Shown: positions 7,950-17,590, counted from the stretch's first letter. The stretch is DNA of 42,076 nt from Devosia equisanguinis (GCA_945862355.1 CAMAYR010000008.1:1-42076), one strand, 5' to 3'. Notes: a model not told the origin generated them from the sequence alone. Made by a program: numbers and translations.

Positions 7950-8930
7950 ATGGCTGCCGGCCGCTCGATCGACAAGACCGACCCGCTCGATCTATTGGAT
8001 CGACAAGACCGACAAGACCGACAAGGGATCGAGACGCTCGTGAAGCCGGCACAGTTCGACTACTACGCGCCGCGCACGCTCGAAGATGCGCTACGCATTC
8101 TCGCCGAGGCCGGCAGCGAAGGCCGCGTGCTCGCCGGTGGCCAGAGCCTCGGGCCGATGCTCAATTTCCGGCTCGCCAAGCCAGCCGTCATCGTCGACAT
8201 CAACCGCGTCGAAGGCCTCGGCATACTGGAGGCTGGCCCGTCGCATTTGAAGGTCGGCGCGCTGGTGCGCCACGCGGCATTCCTCAGAAGCACCCAGGTG
8301 CGCGAGGGCTGGCCGATTCTGGCCGAGGCCACGCGGCATGTCGCCCACATGGCGATCCGCAATCGCGGCACCGTTTGCGGCAGCATTTGCCACAATGATC
8401 CCGCCGCCGAGCAGCCGAGCCTGCTCTTCACACTTGGCGGCATAGTCGAGATCGCCAGCGCCAAAGGCCGCCGCGAGCTTCCCGCACAGGATTTCCTCAC
8501 CGGCATGATGTCGAACGCACTCGAGCCCGGCGAGATGGTCGTCGCCGTGCGCTATCCGCGGCCGGTGCCGGGCACCAGCGTAGGCTTCGACGAGTTCGCC
8601 CGCCGCCTGGGCGATTTCGCGATTGCCGGCGCCGCCGCCACGCTGACCGTGAGCGATGGCCGCTGCTCAGCGGCACGGCTCACCATCATCGGCATGGGCC
8701 GGGGCCCGTTCCGCGCCGAGGCTGCCGAGGCAGCCCTCGTCGGGTCCCGCCTCGGTGGCAGCGACGGCGAGGCAACGATCGCCGAAGCCGTCGCCAGGAC
8801 CGTGTCCGCCGTCGAGCCCGCCGAGGACGTCCACGCCTCCGCCGGCTACCGCCGGCATCTGGCCGGCGTCATGGCTGAAAGAGCGCTTGGCTCGGCACGT
8901 TCGCGCGCAATGGGAGGCCGCATTGGCTAA
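7950..8930 (+). CDS. molybdenum hydroxylase, FAD-binding subunit (CoxM-like)
   Basis: The medium subunit of a xanthine dehydrogenase/CO dehydrogenase-type enzyme; it takes electrons from the 2Fe-2S subunit to FAD. The FAD site is the pair LAGGQSLGPMLNFRLAKPAVIVDINR and IRNRGTVCGSICHNDPAAE, followed by the CO-dehydrogenase flavoprotein C-terminal domain. The conserved domain begins at KPAQFDYYAPRTLEDAL, reachable from a GTG at 8040. I keep the upstream ATG because ggagaggggag precedes it. The resulting 30-residue leader contains DRQDRQDRQ from a 9-bp repeat. Its stop overlaps the next gene by 8 bp, showing translational coupling. Confidence 0.9.
   Translation: MAAGRSIDKTDPLDLLDRQDRQDRQGIETLVKPAQFDYYAPRTLEDALRILAEAGSEGRVLAGGQSLGPMLNFRLAKPAVIVDINRVEGLGILEAGPSHLKVGALVRHAAFLRSTQVREGWPILAEATRHVAHMAIRNRGTVCGSICHNDPAAEQPSLLFTLGGIVEIASAKGRRELPAQDFLTGMMSNALEPGEMVVAVRYPRPVPGTSVGFDEFARRLGDFAIAGAAATLTVSDGRCSAARLTIIGMGRGPFRAEAAEAALVGSRLGGSDGEATIAEAVARTVSAVEPAEDVHASAGYRRHLAGVMAERALGSARSRAMGGRIG
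8001..8026. repeat. 9-bp tandem repeat (about three units) at the start of the FAD subunit
   Basis: The unit cgacaagac is repeated nearly three times. A further copy at 7970-7978 sits in a longer near-duplicate block (ccgctcgatcgacaagaccg). Depending on the true start, it lies in the leader or encodes DRQDRQDRQ. Confidence 0.88.
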
Positions 8931-9405
8931 AGAGCAGTCGATCACTGTGACGGTGAATGGCCGGCGCTACGAGAAGACCGTGCCGGTCCGGCTGTCGCTT
9001 GCCGATTTCCTTCGCGACCATCTCCATCTCACCGGCACCCACCTGGGCTGCGAGCACGGCGTCTGCGGCGCCTGCACCATCATGCTCGACGGCCGCACGG
9101 CGCGTTCCTGCCTGACGCTGGCGGTGCAGGCCGACGGCACCGAGATCACCACCATCGAAGGCCTGCGCGCCGAGGACGGCACACGCCATCCCATGCAGCA
9201 GGCCTTCTTCGAGAACTTCGGTCTCCAGTGCGGCTACTGCACGCCGGGAATGCTCATGACCGCCATCGAGCTGTTGCAGGACAACCCCGATCCCGACGAG
9301 CACGAGGTGCGCGAGGCGATGTCCGGCAACCTTTGCCGCTGCACGGGCTACCAGTCGATCATCGCCTCCGTCATGGCCGCCGCGCGCACCGCGAAGGGTG
9401 CCTGA
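8923..9405 (+). CDS. molybdenum hydroxylase, 2Fe-2S subunit (CoxS-like)
   Basis: The small iron-sulfur subunit, passing electrons from the Mo centre to FAD. The plant-type cluster motif [21 protein letters not shown] lies near residues 43-65, and the second cluster motifs CGYCTPGM and CRCTGY lie in the helical C-terminal domain. I assign a TTG start ([13 protein letters not shown]), because GGGAGG lies six bases upstream and this gives the usual 160-aa length. The track ORF starts far upstream at 8656 and runs through the previous gene in another frame. The 8-bp overlap with the FAD subunit gene fits a coupled M-S-L operon. Confidence 0.94.
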   Translation: MAKEQSITVTVNGRRYEKTVPVRLSLADFLRDHLHLTGTHLGCEHGVCGACTIMLDGRTARSCLTLAVQADGTEITTIEGLRAEDGTRHPMQQAFFENFGLQCGYCTPGMLMTAIELLQDNPDPDEHEVREAMSGNLCRCTGYQSIIASVMAAARTAKGA

Positions 9406-9473
9406 CAGATCACTTAGTTCCGCCGATCGCGCATGAGTTTGCGATCCGGAAAATGCCTCTGGAGCTGCAAGAT

Positions 9474-11840
9474 ATGTCGGACACGCGCTTTGCCAACCAG
9501 CGCATCGTGGGCACGTCGGTGCTGCCCGACGAGGCCATCCCGCTGATCGAGGGCGACGGCCGCTTCCTCAACGACATCAAGATCGCGGGGATGTACCACG
9601 TCGCGTTCCTGCGCTCCTCGATGGCGCACGCGCGCATCGTGTCGATCGACACGGCGAAGGCACGCGCGCTGCCCGGCGTCATTGCCGTGGTGACGGGCCA
9701 GGACATCCTCGGCAAGGTCGAGCCGTTCCGCTCCATGCCGAACCGCTTCTCCGGCGGCCAGTCGACACAGCACTGGCTCGCCATCGACAAGGTTCGCTTC
9801 TGCGGCGAGGCTATCTGCGCCGTCGTGGCCGAGGACCGTGCGATCGCAGAGGACGGCGTCGAGGCCATCGAGCTCGATCTGGAACCGTTGCCCGTCGTCA
9901 CCGATCCCCGCCTCGGCGAGCGCGACGACGCCCCCCTCGTCCACGACACCTGCCCCAACAACTACCTCATCAAGCGCGAGTACGAGCGCGGCGAGGTATC
10001 GAAGGCCTTCGACACCGCCCACCTCGTCGTCAAACGCAAGTTCCGCATCGGCCGCAAGCAGGCGCTTTGCCTGGAAGGCCGCGGCTGCGTGGCCGCCTGG
10101 CGCGAAGGCTCGTTCATGCTGACGCTGTGGCTCAGCCATCAGCTCCCCTACGTCGTGCGCCACTACATCGCCCGGCACCTTGGAATGGCCGAGACCGACG
10201 TGCGCGTGATCGCCCCGCACACTGGCGGCGGCTTCGGCCAGAAAGCCTCGATCTACCCCGAGGAATTCCTCTGCGCCCACTTGGCCCGCACGCTGCGCCG
10301 GCCGGTGAAATGGGTCGAGGACCGCTTCGAGAACATGGTTGCCTCGACCCACTCCCGCGACCAGTACATCGAGGTCGAGGTGGCCTTCGACGCCGAAGGC
10401 CACATCACGGCTCTGTCCTCAGACGTGTGGGTCGATGTCGGCGCCTACTCGACCTATCTGTGGTCGGCCGGCATGGAGCCGCTGCAGACCGGCGGCCTGA
10501 TGCCCGGCCCCTACAAGGTGCCCGCCTTCCGCTACCGCACACGCGGCGTCGCCACCAACAAGACACCCGTGGGCCCTTATCGCGCGGTCGGCCGTCCCTC
10601 TGCCTCAGCCGCCCTCGAGCTGGTGCTCGACGAGGCCGCCCGCAAGCTTGGCATCGACACCGTGGCGCTGCGCCTGCGCAATCTGATCGCGGTGGAGGAG
10701 ATGCCCTATCGCAGCGCCAACAACCTCGTGCACGACAACGTAAATTACGTGCCGTGCCTGAAGCTGGCACTGTCGAATGCCGACTACGACAAGCTGAGAG
10801 CCGAGCAGAGGCAAGCCCGCGCCGCCGGCAAGCTGCGAGGCATCGGCGTCGTCTGCTACGCCGAGTTGACGGGCCTGGGCACGACCACGGCCGTCGGCCC
10901 CGGCACGCTGCTGCAGCCCGGTCGCGACGCAGTCACGCTTCGCCTCGAGACCACCGGCACGCTGACCATCGCAGCCGCATTGCCCTCGCAGGGCCAGCGC
11001 ATCATGACCGCGATGCGCCAGGTCGCCGCCGACGCGCTCGGCATGAAGCTCACCGACATCGCCTCGATCTCCAACGACACCTCGATGGCGCCCTATGGCT
11101 TCGGCACATTCGCCTCGCGCACGGCTGTGTTCGGCAGCGGCGCGGTGATCCAGGCATCCAAGGAGATGCGCCGCCGCATTCTCGCCCTCGCAGGCCATCT
11201 GATGGACGTACCGCCTTCGCAGCTCACCATCGTCGACAGCGTCGTCCAGACGCTCGACCGCTCCAAGTCTTTGACGCTGCCGGAGATGACCGAGCGCAGC
11301 TACTTCAACGCCAAGGGCCTGCCGGACGAGCTGAACCCCGGCTTCGAGGTAACCGCGTTTTACGATCCAAAGCTCGGCAGCTTCGCCGGCGGCGCGCATC
11401 TTGCCGTCGTCGATATCGACCCCCAGACCGGCGCCGTAAGGATCGAACGTTACGTCGCCGCCGAGGACATCGGCACGATCATCAATCCCGCCGTCGTCGA
11501 AGGCCAGATCATCGGCGGCATCGCGCAGGGCATCGGCGAGGCGCTGATGGAGGAGCTGATCTACGACGAGGAAGGCCAGCCCCGCACGGTCACCCTCGCC
11601 GACTATCTCATTCCCTCCGCAATCGAGGTGCCACACATCGAGCTGCACCACGCCGGCACGCCCTCGCACGCTCTCGGCGGCTTCAAGGGCTGCGGCGAAG
11701 GCTCGATCATCGGCGCAGTCGGCTCGATCCTGTGCGCCGTCGTCGATGCGCTGGCCCAGCGCGACGGCGATCTGACCGAGTTCCCCGCCACGCCCGAGCG
11801 CGTGCTGCGTGGCCTCGGTGTACCCCTCGCCACCGAGTGA
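9474..11840 (+). CDS. molybdenum hydroxylase, molybdopterin-binding large subunit (CoxL-like)
   Basis: The catalytic large subunit of a xanthine oxidase-family hydroxylase. GGGFGQKASIYPEE is the first Mo-cofactor loop, VGPYRAVGRPSASAALE the second, and GGFKGCGEGSIIGAVGSI supplies the active-site Glu near the C-terminus. It lacks the AYxCSFR loop of true (form I) CO dehydrogenase, so a form II-like or aromatic/heterocycle hydroxylase is more likely; the substrate is unknown. I start it at MSDTRFANQ with GGAG upstream, giving 788 aa, the usual size. An ATG 21 bases earlier is possible. It lies 68 bp after the 2Fe-2S subunit and 61 bp before the TPR gene. Confidence 0.94.
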   Translation: MSDTRFANQRIVGTSVLPDEAIPLIEGDGRFLNDIKIAGMYHVAFLRSSMAHARIVSIDTAKARALPGVIAVVTGQDILGKVEPFRSMPNRFSGGQSTQHWLAIDKVRFCGEAICAVVAEDRAIAEDGVEAIELDLEPLPVVTDPRLGERDDAPLVHDTCPNNYLIKREYERGEVSKAFDTAHLVVKRKFRIGRKQALCLEGRGCVAAWREGSFMLTLWLSHQLPYVVRHYIARHLGMAETDVRVIAPHTGGGFGQKASIYPEEFLCAHLARTLRRPVKWVEDRFENMVASTHSRDQYIEVEVAFDAEGHITALSSDVWVDVGAYSTYLWSAGMEPLQTGGLMPGPYKVPAFRYRTRGVATNKTPVGPYRAVGRPSASAALELVLDEAARKLGIDTVALRLRNLIAVEEMPYRSANNLVHDNVNYVPCLKLALSNADYDKLRAEQRQARAAGKLRGIGVVCYAELTGLGTTTAVGPGTLLQPGRDAVTLRLETTGTLTIAAALPSQGQRIMTAMRQVAADALGMKLTDIASISNDTSMAPYGFGTFASRTAVFGSGAVIQASKEMRRRILALAGHLMDVPPSQLTIVDSVVQTLDRSKSLTLPEMTERSYFNAKGLPDELNPGFEVTAFYDPKLGSFAGGAHLAVVDIDPQTGAVRIERYVAAEDIGTIINPAVVEGQIIGGIAQGIGEALMEELIYDEEGQPRTVTLADYLIPSAIEVPHIELHHAGTPSHALGGFKGCGEGSIIGAVGSILCAVVDALAQRDGDLTEFPATPERVLRGLGVPLATE

Positions 11841-11901
11841 TCCAACGAGCGCGAACGCGCTGCGCACAGAATGTAGCCCGCCACGAGCGACGGAGACCAC
11901 A

Positions 11902-13290
11902 ATGCAGACGGATGTGCGCGGACTTCGGCTCACCACCTCGAGCGCGGCAGCGGCACAGCATATCGACGCCGCCGTGACCGACTTTCTCGACTACAGCGTC
12001 GGCGCCTCCGCGAACCTGAAGAAGGCGCTCGACGAGGACCCGAGCTTCGCACTCGCGCTGTGTTTCCGCGCCTACTTCATGATGATGCTCGAGATGCGCA
12101 GCGTGCTGCCGAGGATCAAGCAGACGATCGACGAGCTGGAGCAGCGCCTGTCCTCGCTCACCCGTCGCGAGCAGTTGCATGTCGCAGCCCTGAAGGCCTG
12201 GTCCGAAGGCGACATCATCAAGGCGTGCTCGGCATGGGAGGTGATCATCACCGAGCACCCGCATGACATTCTTGCGATGAAGCTGCACCACACGCTGTCC
12301 TTCTACATGGGCCAGAGCCAGGTGATGCGCTCGGTGCTGGCCGGCGCCATCGACGAATGGAACGATGCGACACCCGGCTACAGCTACGTGCAGGGCATGT
12401 ACGCCTACGCGCTGGAGGAATGCGCAGAGTACGCCGAGGCAGAGCGGTGGGGCCGGGCTGCAGCCGCCGGCAATCCCGGCGATCTGTGGGCGATCCATTC
12501 GGTAGCCCACGTGCTCGAGATGCAGGAGCGGACGAAAGAAGGCCTCGCCTGGCTCCCCTACACCCCGGCGCAGTGGGCCCAGAAGAACCCGTTCAAGGCG
12601 CACGTCTGGTGGCATGGCGCGTTGTTCGCGATGGCCGAGGGCGACACCGACCGCGTGCTGTCGATCTACGACAACGAACTGACCTCCGTTAACACCGACA
12701 ATTATGTCGACGTCTCCAATCAGGGCGCACTTCTCAAGCGTCTCGAACTGATGGGCGTCGACGTCGGCGAGCGCTGGAGCAACCTCGCCGCCTTCTCCAA
12801 GAAGCGCATCAACGACCACATGCTGCCGTTCCGCGACATCCACTTCGGCCTCTGCCTCGCCGGCGACGGCGATCTCGAAGCCGCACGCCAGCACATCGGC
12901 TCGATGCGCACCTTCGCCGCCGGCAAGTCGGGCTGGCAGGCCGAGAGCATGAACCGTATCGCCGTGCCGCTGTGCGAGGCGATCGTGCTCGCGGCCGAAG
13001 GTCATGCAGACAAGGCTGCCGAGTTGCTCTGGCCGATCCGCCACGACTTCGCACGCATCGGCGGCAGCAACGCCCAGCGCGATCTCTTCGCCCAGATCCT
13101 GTGCGACGCAGCCGTGCGCGGCAACAAGCACGCCATCGCCCGCAGCCTTCTCGCCGAGCGCGTCAAGGCCCGCCCCGATCGCAAGGACAATTGGACAGCC
13201 TACGCCGACGTGCTGGCAAGCCTCGGCGAAACAAAGCTCGCCGAGGGCGCGCGCGGCCGCGCTGCAAAAGCAGCCCATGCCGGCGCCTGA
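11902..13290 (+). CDS. tetratricopeptide repeat protein, TTC38-like
   Basis: A helical-repeat protein of 462 aa, close in length and motif pattern to the TTC38 family, which spans bacteria to animals and has no settled function. Helical pairs are visible throughout, including DPSFALALCFRAYFMMM, HDILAMKLHHTLSFYMGQ and the family-typical WAIHSVAHVLEMQ and HVWWHGALFAMAEGD, rich in His and Trp. No signal peptide is seen, so it is probably cytoplasmic. The start MQTDVRG follows CGGAGACC; the track's longer ORF runs into the previous gene. It lies between coxL-like and gcdH, all co-directional with short gaps, so a role tied to these enzymes is plausible. Confidence 0.9.
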   Translation: MQTDVRGLRLTTSSAAAAQHIDAAVTDFLDYSVGASANLKKALDEDPSFALALCFRAYFMMMLEMRSVLPRIKQTIDELEQRLSSLTRREQLHVAALKAWSEGDIIKACSAWEVIITEHPHDILAMKLHHTLSFYMGQSQVMRSVLAGAIDEWNDATPGYSYVQGMYAYALEECAEYAEAERWGRAAAAGNPGDLWAIHSVAHVLEMQERTKEGLAWLPYTPAQWAQKNPFKAHVWWHGALFAMAEGDTDRVLSIYDNELTSVNTDNYVDVSNQGALLKRLELMGVDVGERWSNLAAFSKKRINDHMLPFRDIHFGLCLAGDGDLEAARQHIGSMRTFAAGKSGWQAESMNRIAVPLCEAIVLAAEGHADKAAELLWPIRHDFARIGGSNAQRDLFAQILCDAAVRGNKHAIARSLLAERVKARPDRKDNWTAYADVLASLGETKLAEGARGRAAKAAHAGA

Positions 13291-13336
13291 CATCCAACCG
13301 ACGACGACAAACCGCGATCCCGAGGAGGAAGCCTGA

Positions 13337-14563
13337 ATGAGCGCCCCCGACCTGCCCAGGAAGGTCCCCACCGTTCCCTCCAACAAGTATGGCGCCTTCC
13401 AATGGGAGGACCCGCTGCTTCTCGATAGCCTTCTCACTGACGAGGAGCGCTTGATCCGCGACACCGCGCGCAACTACTGCCAGGATAAGTTGCAGCCGCG
13501 CATCCGCGAGGCGAACCGGCACGAGAAGGTGGACCTCGCGATCTTCAAGGAGTTGGGTGCGCTCGGCTTCCTCGGTGCGACGCTGCCCGAGAAATATGGC
13601 TGCGCTGCCACCAGCTATGTCGTCTACGGTCTCGTCGGCCGCGAGATGGAGCGCATCGACAGCGCCTACCGCTCGATGGTGAGCGTGCAATCCTCGCTCG
13701 TCATGCACCCCATCTATGCGTATGGCTCCGAAGACCAGCGCATGAAGTATCTGCCGAAGCTCGCGACTGGCGAGTGGATCGGCTGCTTCGGCCTTACCGA
13801 GCCCGACCACGGCTCCGATCCGGGCTCCATGGTGACACGCGCGCGCTCCGTCGACGGCGGGTTCCGCGTTTCCGGTGCCAAGATGTGGATCACCAACGCG
13901 CCCTTCGCCGACGTGTTCGTGGTGTGGGCAAAAACCGACGACGGCATCATCCGTGGCTTCGTTCTCGAGAAGGGCATGAAGGGGCTGTCCGCGCCGAAGA
14001 TCGAGGGCAAGCTCTCGCTGCGCGCCTCCATCACCGGCGAGATCGTGATGGACGAGGTTTTCGTACCCGCCGAGAACATGCTGCCGAACGTGACGGGCCT
14101 TGCAGGTCCGTTCGGCTGCCTCAACCGCGCACGCTACGGTATCTCGTGGGGCGCGATGGGGGCTGCGGAGGCCTGTTGGCATTCAGCCCGCCAATACGTG
14201 CTCGACCGTAAGCAGTTCGGCCGGCCGCTGGCCGCCAACCAGCTCGTGCAGAAGAAGCTCGCGGACATGCAGACCGAGATCACCTTGGGGCTGCTGGCGG
14301 CACTTCAGGCCGGCCGCCTGTTCGACCAGGGCAAGCTCGCCCCCGAGGCCATATCCCTCCTGAAGCGCAACAACTGCGGCAAGGCGCTCGACATCGCGCG
14401 CGTTGCCCGCGATATGCACGGCGGCAATGGAATCTCCGACGAGTATTGCGTGATGCGCCATCTCGTGAACCTGGAGACGGTCAACACCTACGAGGGCACA
14501 CACGACATTCACGCGCTGATCCTCGGCCGCGCGCAGACCGGCATCCAGTCGTTTTTCCCCTGA
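13337..14563 (+). CDS. gcdH: glutaryl-CoA dehydrogenase
   Basis: Oxidises and decarboxylates glutaryl-CoA to crotonyl-CoA, feeding electrons to ETF; the step is shared by lysine/tryptophan and aromatic (benzoyl-CoA) catabolism. The family signature is strong: [13 protein letters not shown] for FAD binding, [43 protein letters not shown], and the catalytic Glu in [18 protein letters not shown]. The length of 408 aa matches GcdH rather than a general acyl-CoA dehydrogenase. The ATG follows GAGGAGGAAGCC. It is 46 bp after the TPR gene and 119 bp before the aldehyde dehydrogenase gene. Confidence 0.95.
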   Translation: MSAPDLPRKVPTVPSNKYGAFQWEDPLLLDSLLTDEERLIRDTARNYCQDKLQPRIREANRHEKVDLAIFKELGALGFLGATLPEKYGCAATSYVVYGLVGREMERIDSAYRSMVSVQSSLVMHPIYAYGSEDQRMKYLPKLATGEWIGCFGLTEPDHGSDPGSMVTRARSVDGGFRVSGAKMWITNAPFADVFVVWAKTDDGIIRGFVLEKGMKGLSAPKIEGKLSLRASITGEIVMDEVFVPAENMLPNVTGLAGPFGCLNRARYGISWGAMGAAEACWHSARQYVLDRKQFGRPLAANQLVQKKLADMQTEITLGLLAALQAGRLFDQGKLAPEAISLLKRNNCGKALDIARVARDMHGGNGISDEYCVMRHLVNLETVNTYEGTHDIHALILGRAQTGIQSFFP

Positions 14564-14682
14564 TACCCGCCGCTCCGAGTTGCTCCTCTGCCTTCCCAGC
14601 GCAGGCCTATTCCGCTTGAACCCTGCCTGCGGCCTGCCGATAACGCCAATGTAACCAAGCTTTTCGCACGAGGCATCAGACC

Positions 14683-16119
14683 ATGAGTCAGTACGAGAGC
14701 CTGTCCCTGTTCATCGACGGCAAGATGACCGTCGGCGACAGTGGCGCCACCTCCGACGTGGTCAATCCGTCCAACGATACAGTCCTCGCCAGGCTGCCCC
14801 ACGCCAGGAAGCCCGAGCTCGACAAGGCGCTCGCTGCTGCCGAGAAGGGCTTCCAGGCTTGGCGCAGGACCAATTCCTTCGAGCGCGCCAAGGTGCTGCG
14901 CAAGGCCGCCGATCTGATGCGCGCGCGGGTCGACGACATCGCTCGCGTGCTCACTCTGGAGCAGGGCAAGCCGTTCATCGAGAGCCGGATAGAGATCCTC
15001 ACCGGCGCCGACATCACCGACTGGTACGCCGACGAAGGTCGCCGCGCCTACGGCCGCATCATCCCAGCGCGCTCCGATGGCGTGCGCAACATGGTGATCA
15101 TGGAGCCCGTCGGCCCCGTTGCCGGCTTCTCGCCGTGGAACTTCCCCGTCACGCAGGCCGTGCGCAAGATCGCAGCAGCGCTCGCCGCCGGCTGCTCGAT
15201 CATCGTCAAATGCCCCGAAGAGACCCCGGGCTCCCCGATCGGCATGATCCGCTGCTTCCACGACGCCGGCCTTCCCGACGGCGTGCTGAACCTCGTCTAC
15301 GGCGTTCCCGCCGAGATCTCCGAGTACCTGATCCCTTCGCCGATCATCCGCAAGGTGTCGTTCACAGGCTCGGTACCGGTCGGCAAGCATCTGGCAGCGC
15401 TGGCCGCCCAGCACATGAAGCGCACGACGATGGAGCTCGGCGGCCACGCCCCCGTGCTCGTCTTCGACGACGTCGAGGTGGACGCCGTGGCGAAGATGAT
15501 GGTCGCCACCAAGATCCGCAACGCCGGTCAGGTTTGCGTGTCGCCGACGCGCTTTTTCCTGCAGGACAAGATCTACGACAAGTTCGTCGCGACATTTACG
15601 AGCGGCATGAAGGCGACCAAGGTGGGCGACGGCTTCGAGCCGACCACCAGGATGGGCCCGCTCGCCAATCCGCGCCGCGTCAACGCCATGCAGGCGCTGA
15701 TCCAGGACGCGGAGGAAAAGGGCGCCAAGGTCGAGACCGGTGGCCAGCGCATCGGTAATCAGGGCAATTTCTTCGAGCCGACAGTGCTGACAGGCGTGTC
15801 CGAAAACGCTCGCATCATGAACGAGGAGCCATTCGGCCCGGTCGCCGTCATGCTGCGCTTCAAAGACACCGACGAGGCCCTCGAGCGCGCCAACAAGCTG
15901 CCCTATGGCCTGGCGAGCTACGCCTTCACGAAAGACAGCCGGACTGCCACCCGGGTCGCCGATGCACTCGACAGCGGCATGGTGACGATCAACCACTTCG
16001 GCCTGGCGCTGCCCGAGGTGCCTTTCGGCGGCATCAAGGATTCCGGCTACGGCCACGAGGGCGGCACGGAAGGCCTCGCAGTCTACCTTCAGGCAAAGTT
16101 CGTCAGCCAGATGGGTTGA
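14683..16119 (+). CDS. NAD(P)-dependent aldehyde dehydrogenase, succinate/glutarate-semialdehyde type
   Basis: Oxidises an aldehyde to the acid. The motifs are canonical: FSPWNFPVTQAVRKIAAALAAGC, the nucleotide region FTGSVPVGKHLA, the base Glu in MELGGHAPVLVF, the nucleophilic Cys in AGQVCVSPTRFF, and EEPFGPVAVMLRF. The overall resemblance is to GabD/DavD-type semialdehyde dehydrogenases (478 aa). Next to gcdH, glutarate semialdehyde is an attractive substrate, since glutarate is one activation step from glutaryl-CoA. An aromatic aldehyde such as the product of the hydratase/lyase at 20049 is the other option. A minus-strand terminator sits just downstream in the convergent gap. Confidence 0.92.
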   Translation: MSQYESLSLFIDGKMTVGDSGATSDVVNPSNDTVLARLPHARKPELDKALAAAEKGFQAWRRTNSFERAKVLRKAADLMRARVDDIARVLTLEQGKPFIESRIEILTGADITDWYADEGRRAYGRIIPARSDGVRNMVIMEPVGPVAGFSPWNFPVTQAVRKIAAALAAGCSIIVKCPEETPGSPIGMIRCFHDAGLPDGVLNLVYGVPAEISEYLIPSPIIRKVSFTGSVPVGKHLAALAAQHMKRTTMELGGHAPVLVFDDVEVDAVAKMMVATKIRNAGQVCVSPTRFFLQDKIYDKFVATFTSGMKATKVGDGFEPTTRMGPLANPRRVNAMQALIQDAEEKGAKVETGGQRIGNQGNFFEPTVLTGVSENARIMNEEPFGPVAVMLRFKDTDEALERANKLPYGLASYAFTKDSRTATRVADALDSGMVTINHFGLALPEVPFGGIKDSGYGHEGGTEGLAVYLQAKFVSQMG

Positions 16120-16241
16120 TCGCGCGCGCCCCACCTGCCGAGGCTCCTCGTTCGCGAGCCGCCCGCTGCGGCGACAAGCCGAGGCCCTCCCCCGCGCCCA
16201 CCCGGCGCTGAGACGACCTTTCGCCTCGCCGACGCGCACGG

Positions 16242-16279
16242 AAAAAAGCCCGCCGCCGGATCGTCTCCGGCAGGCGGGT
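16242..16279 (-). terminator. intrinsic terminator after the amidohydrolase gene
   Basis: Read on the minus strand: AACCCGCC-T-GCCGG, a 7-base loop, then CCGGCGGCGGGC followed by TTTTTT. The stem of about 11 pairs has one bulged T, and the U-run is clean. It lies 63 bp past the amidohydrolase stop, in the convergent gap with the aldehyde dehydrogenase gene. Confidence 0.85.
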
Positions 16280-16342
16280 TCTGCATGTTCGCGGCACGAC
16301 CGGGCGACGGAAATTGCCCGCCGCCCGACGCGCCAATGGCCA

Positions 16343-17590
16343 TCAAGCCGTGACGAGGTTGCCGAAGCGCTCCAGGTTCTTCTTCTGGGCTTCGTTGCGC
16401 GGCGGCATCTTGAAGAGGCGTGCCGCGGTGCCGCCCAGGATATTGTGCTTGGCCTTCTCCGACAGCCAGGGACGATCCCAGATCGTGCCGGGCGTGTCGA
16501 AGTCCCAATGCGGATAGTCCGACGCATACATGAGCTGCGTCTCCGCATTCATGATGCGGAACGTGGACTGCAACGCCTCTTCGTCGACGATCTCCATCGG
16601 CTGCGTCGAGTAGTACATGTCGCGCATGTAGTCCGACGGCATCTTCTTCAGAAGCGGGGCCTCTGAAGGACGCAGTAGGTACTCGTGGTCCAGCTTCTGC
16701 ATGACGAACGGGATCCAGGCGAGGCCGGCCTCGATCCAGACGACCGGCAGCTTGGGGAAGCGCTCGCCCATGCCGTTGATGACCCAGTTCGAGCAATGCA
16801 GGATGTTGTACCAGCTGAAGCCGAGCGCGTGGGCGGTGAGGAATCGGTTGCAGCTCTGGAAGGTCGACTCACCCCAGGCTGGACCGGAATGGAATGACAA
16901 CACGAGGCCGCGCTCCTCGATGGCGCGATAGACCTTCATGTAGGCATTCTCCTGCACGCCCATCTTCGGGCGGACGGTCGTGATCATGAAGCCGCCCACG
17001 CCCTTGCGATGGCCGAACTCGCAGACTTGACGATAGGACTCTTCTGGGTCGGAGAACGGCAGGCACAGCATCGAGAAGAAGCGACCCCCGGCCTCGGGAA
17101 TGACCTTCTCGGTGAGCCACCGGTTGTAGGCCCAGCACAGCTCGACTTCCATTTCCTTCTGCGGATGCAGACCGATCGACAGCATGCCCGTGGGGAACAT
17201 GCAGGAGTAATCGACGCTCAGCGCATCCATCCAGCGCTGGCCGAGCTGAATGTCACGATGGGTCTTGTCATCGGTCTTCTCGGAGGAGCGAAGTGGATAA
17301 CGCGTCACACGACCGCCCATGTCCTGGTAGCCGACGCTGCTCGTTCCGGTGGCGTTTCCGCGACCGCCCTTGGCGCGCGCCGACAGCGCGAGCTGCTTGA
17401 GGACCTCGTTCTCCATGAACGGGAGGATCTCGCTCATGTGCTCGTTCTCGTAGTGGTGAGCGTCGACGTCGACGATCAGCACGTCCTCGAGCTTGCGCTG
17501 CTTGGCCTGCTCTGCTGCGTGGGCGAGCAGCTTAGAGGTGTTGAGTTCCTCGACGGTTACGCGCCGTCCGCGATCAGCAATCAAGTCCAT
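16343..17590 (-). CDS. amidohydrolase family protein (amidohydrolase-2/ACMSD-like)
   Basis: A TIM-barrel metal-dependent enzyme of the amidohydrolase-2 group, which holds decarboxylases of aromatic acids (ACMSD, gamma-resorcylate decarboxylase) and C-C hydrolases. The N-terminal metal motif is VDVDAHHYE, the D-x-H-x-x-E variant rather than H-x-H. Further ligands are probable in VLSFHSGPAW and ILHCSNWVING, and the conserved Asp is in YASDYPHWDFDTP. The length is 415 aa, with GGGAGAAACC before the ATG. It lies downstream of the Rieske and unknown genes and ends at a good terminator, so the three form one unit. The substrate is not identifiable. Confidence 0.92.
   Translation of the reverse strand: MDLIADRGRRVTVEELNTSKLLAHAAEQAKQRKLEDVLIVDVDAHHYENEHMSEILPFMENEVLKQLALSARAKGGRGNATGTSSVGYQDMGGRVTRYPLRSSEKTDDKTHRDIQLGQRWMDALSVDYSCMFPTGMLSIGLHPQKEMEVELCWAYNRWLTEKVIPEAGGRFFSMLCLPFSDPEESYRQVCEFGHRKGVGGFMITTVRPKMGVQENAYMKVYRAIEERGLVLSFHSGPAWGESTFQSCNRFLTAHALGFSWYNILHCSNWVINGMGERFPKLPVVWIEAGLAWIPFVMQKLDHEYLLRPSEAPLLKKMPSDYMRDMYYSTQPMEIVDEEALQSTFRIMNAETQLMYASDYPHWDFDTPGTIWDRPWLSEKAKHNILGGTAARLFKMPPRNEAQKKNLERFGNLVTA

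Noticed and set aside
9228-9473. N-terminal extension of the large Mo subunit ORF overlapping the 2Fe-2S gene
   Set aside because: The extension is an off-frame translation of the 2Fe-2S gene; the conserved domain and ribosome site place the start at 9474.
9474-11840. True aerobic CO dehydrogenase (form I CoxL)
   Set aside because: The AYxCSFR active-site loop is absent; the aligned loop reads GPYRAVGRPSA.
10067-11977. 636-aa plus-strand ORF
   Set aside because: It is an Arg-rich second-frame reading of the Mo subunit gene.
11707-13473. 588-aa minus-strand ORF
   Set aside because: It is antisense to the TTC38-like and gcdH genes, which have family motifs; its composition is typical of a high-GC shadow frame.
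14509-16548. 679-aa minus-strand ORF
   Set aside because: It is a shadow of the aldehyde dehydrogenase, with no start signal and no recognisable domain.
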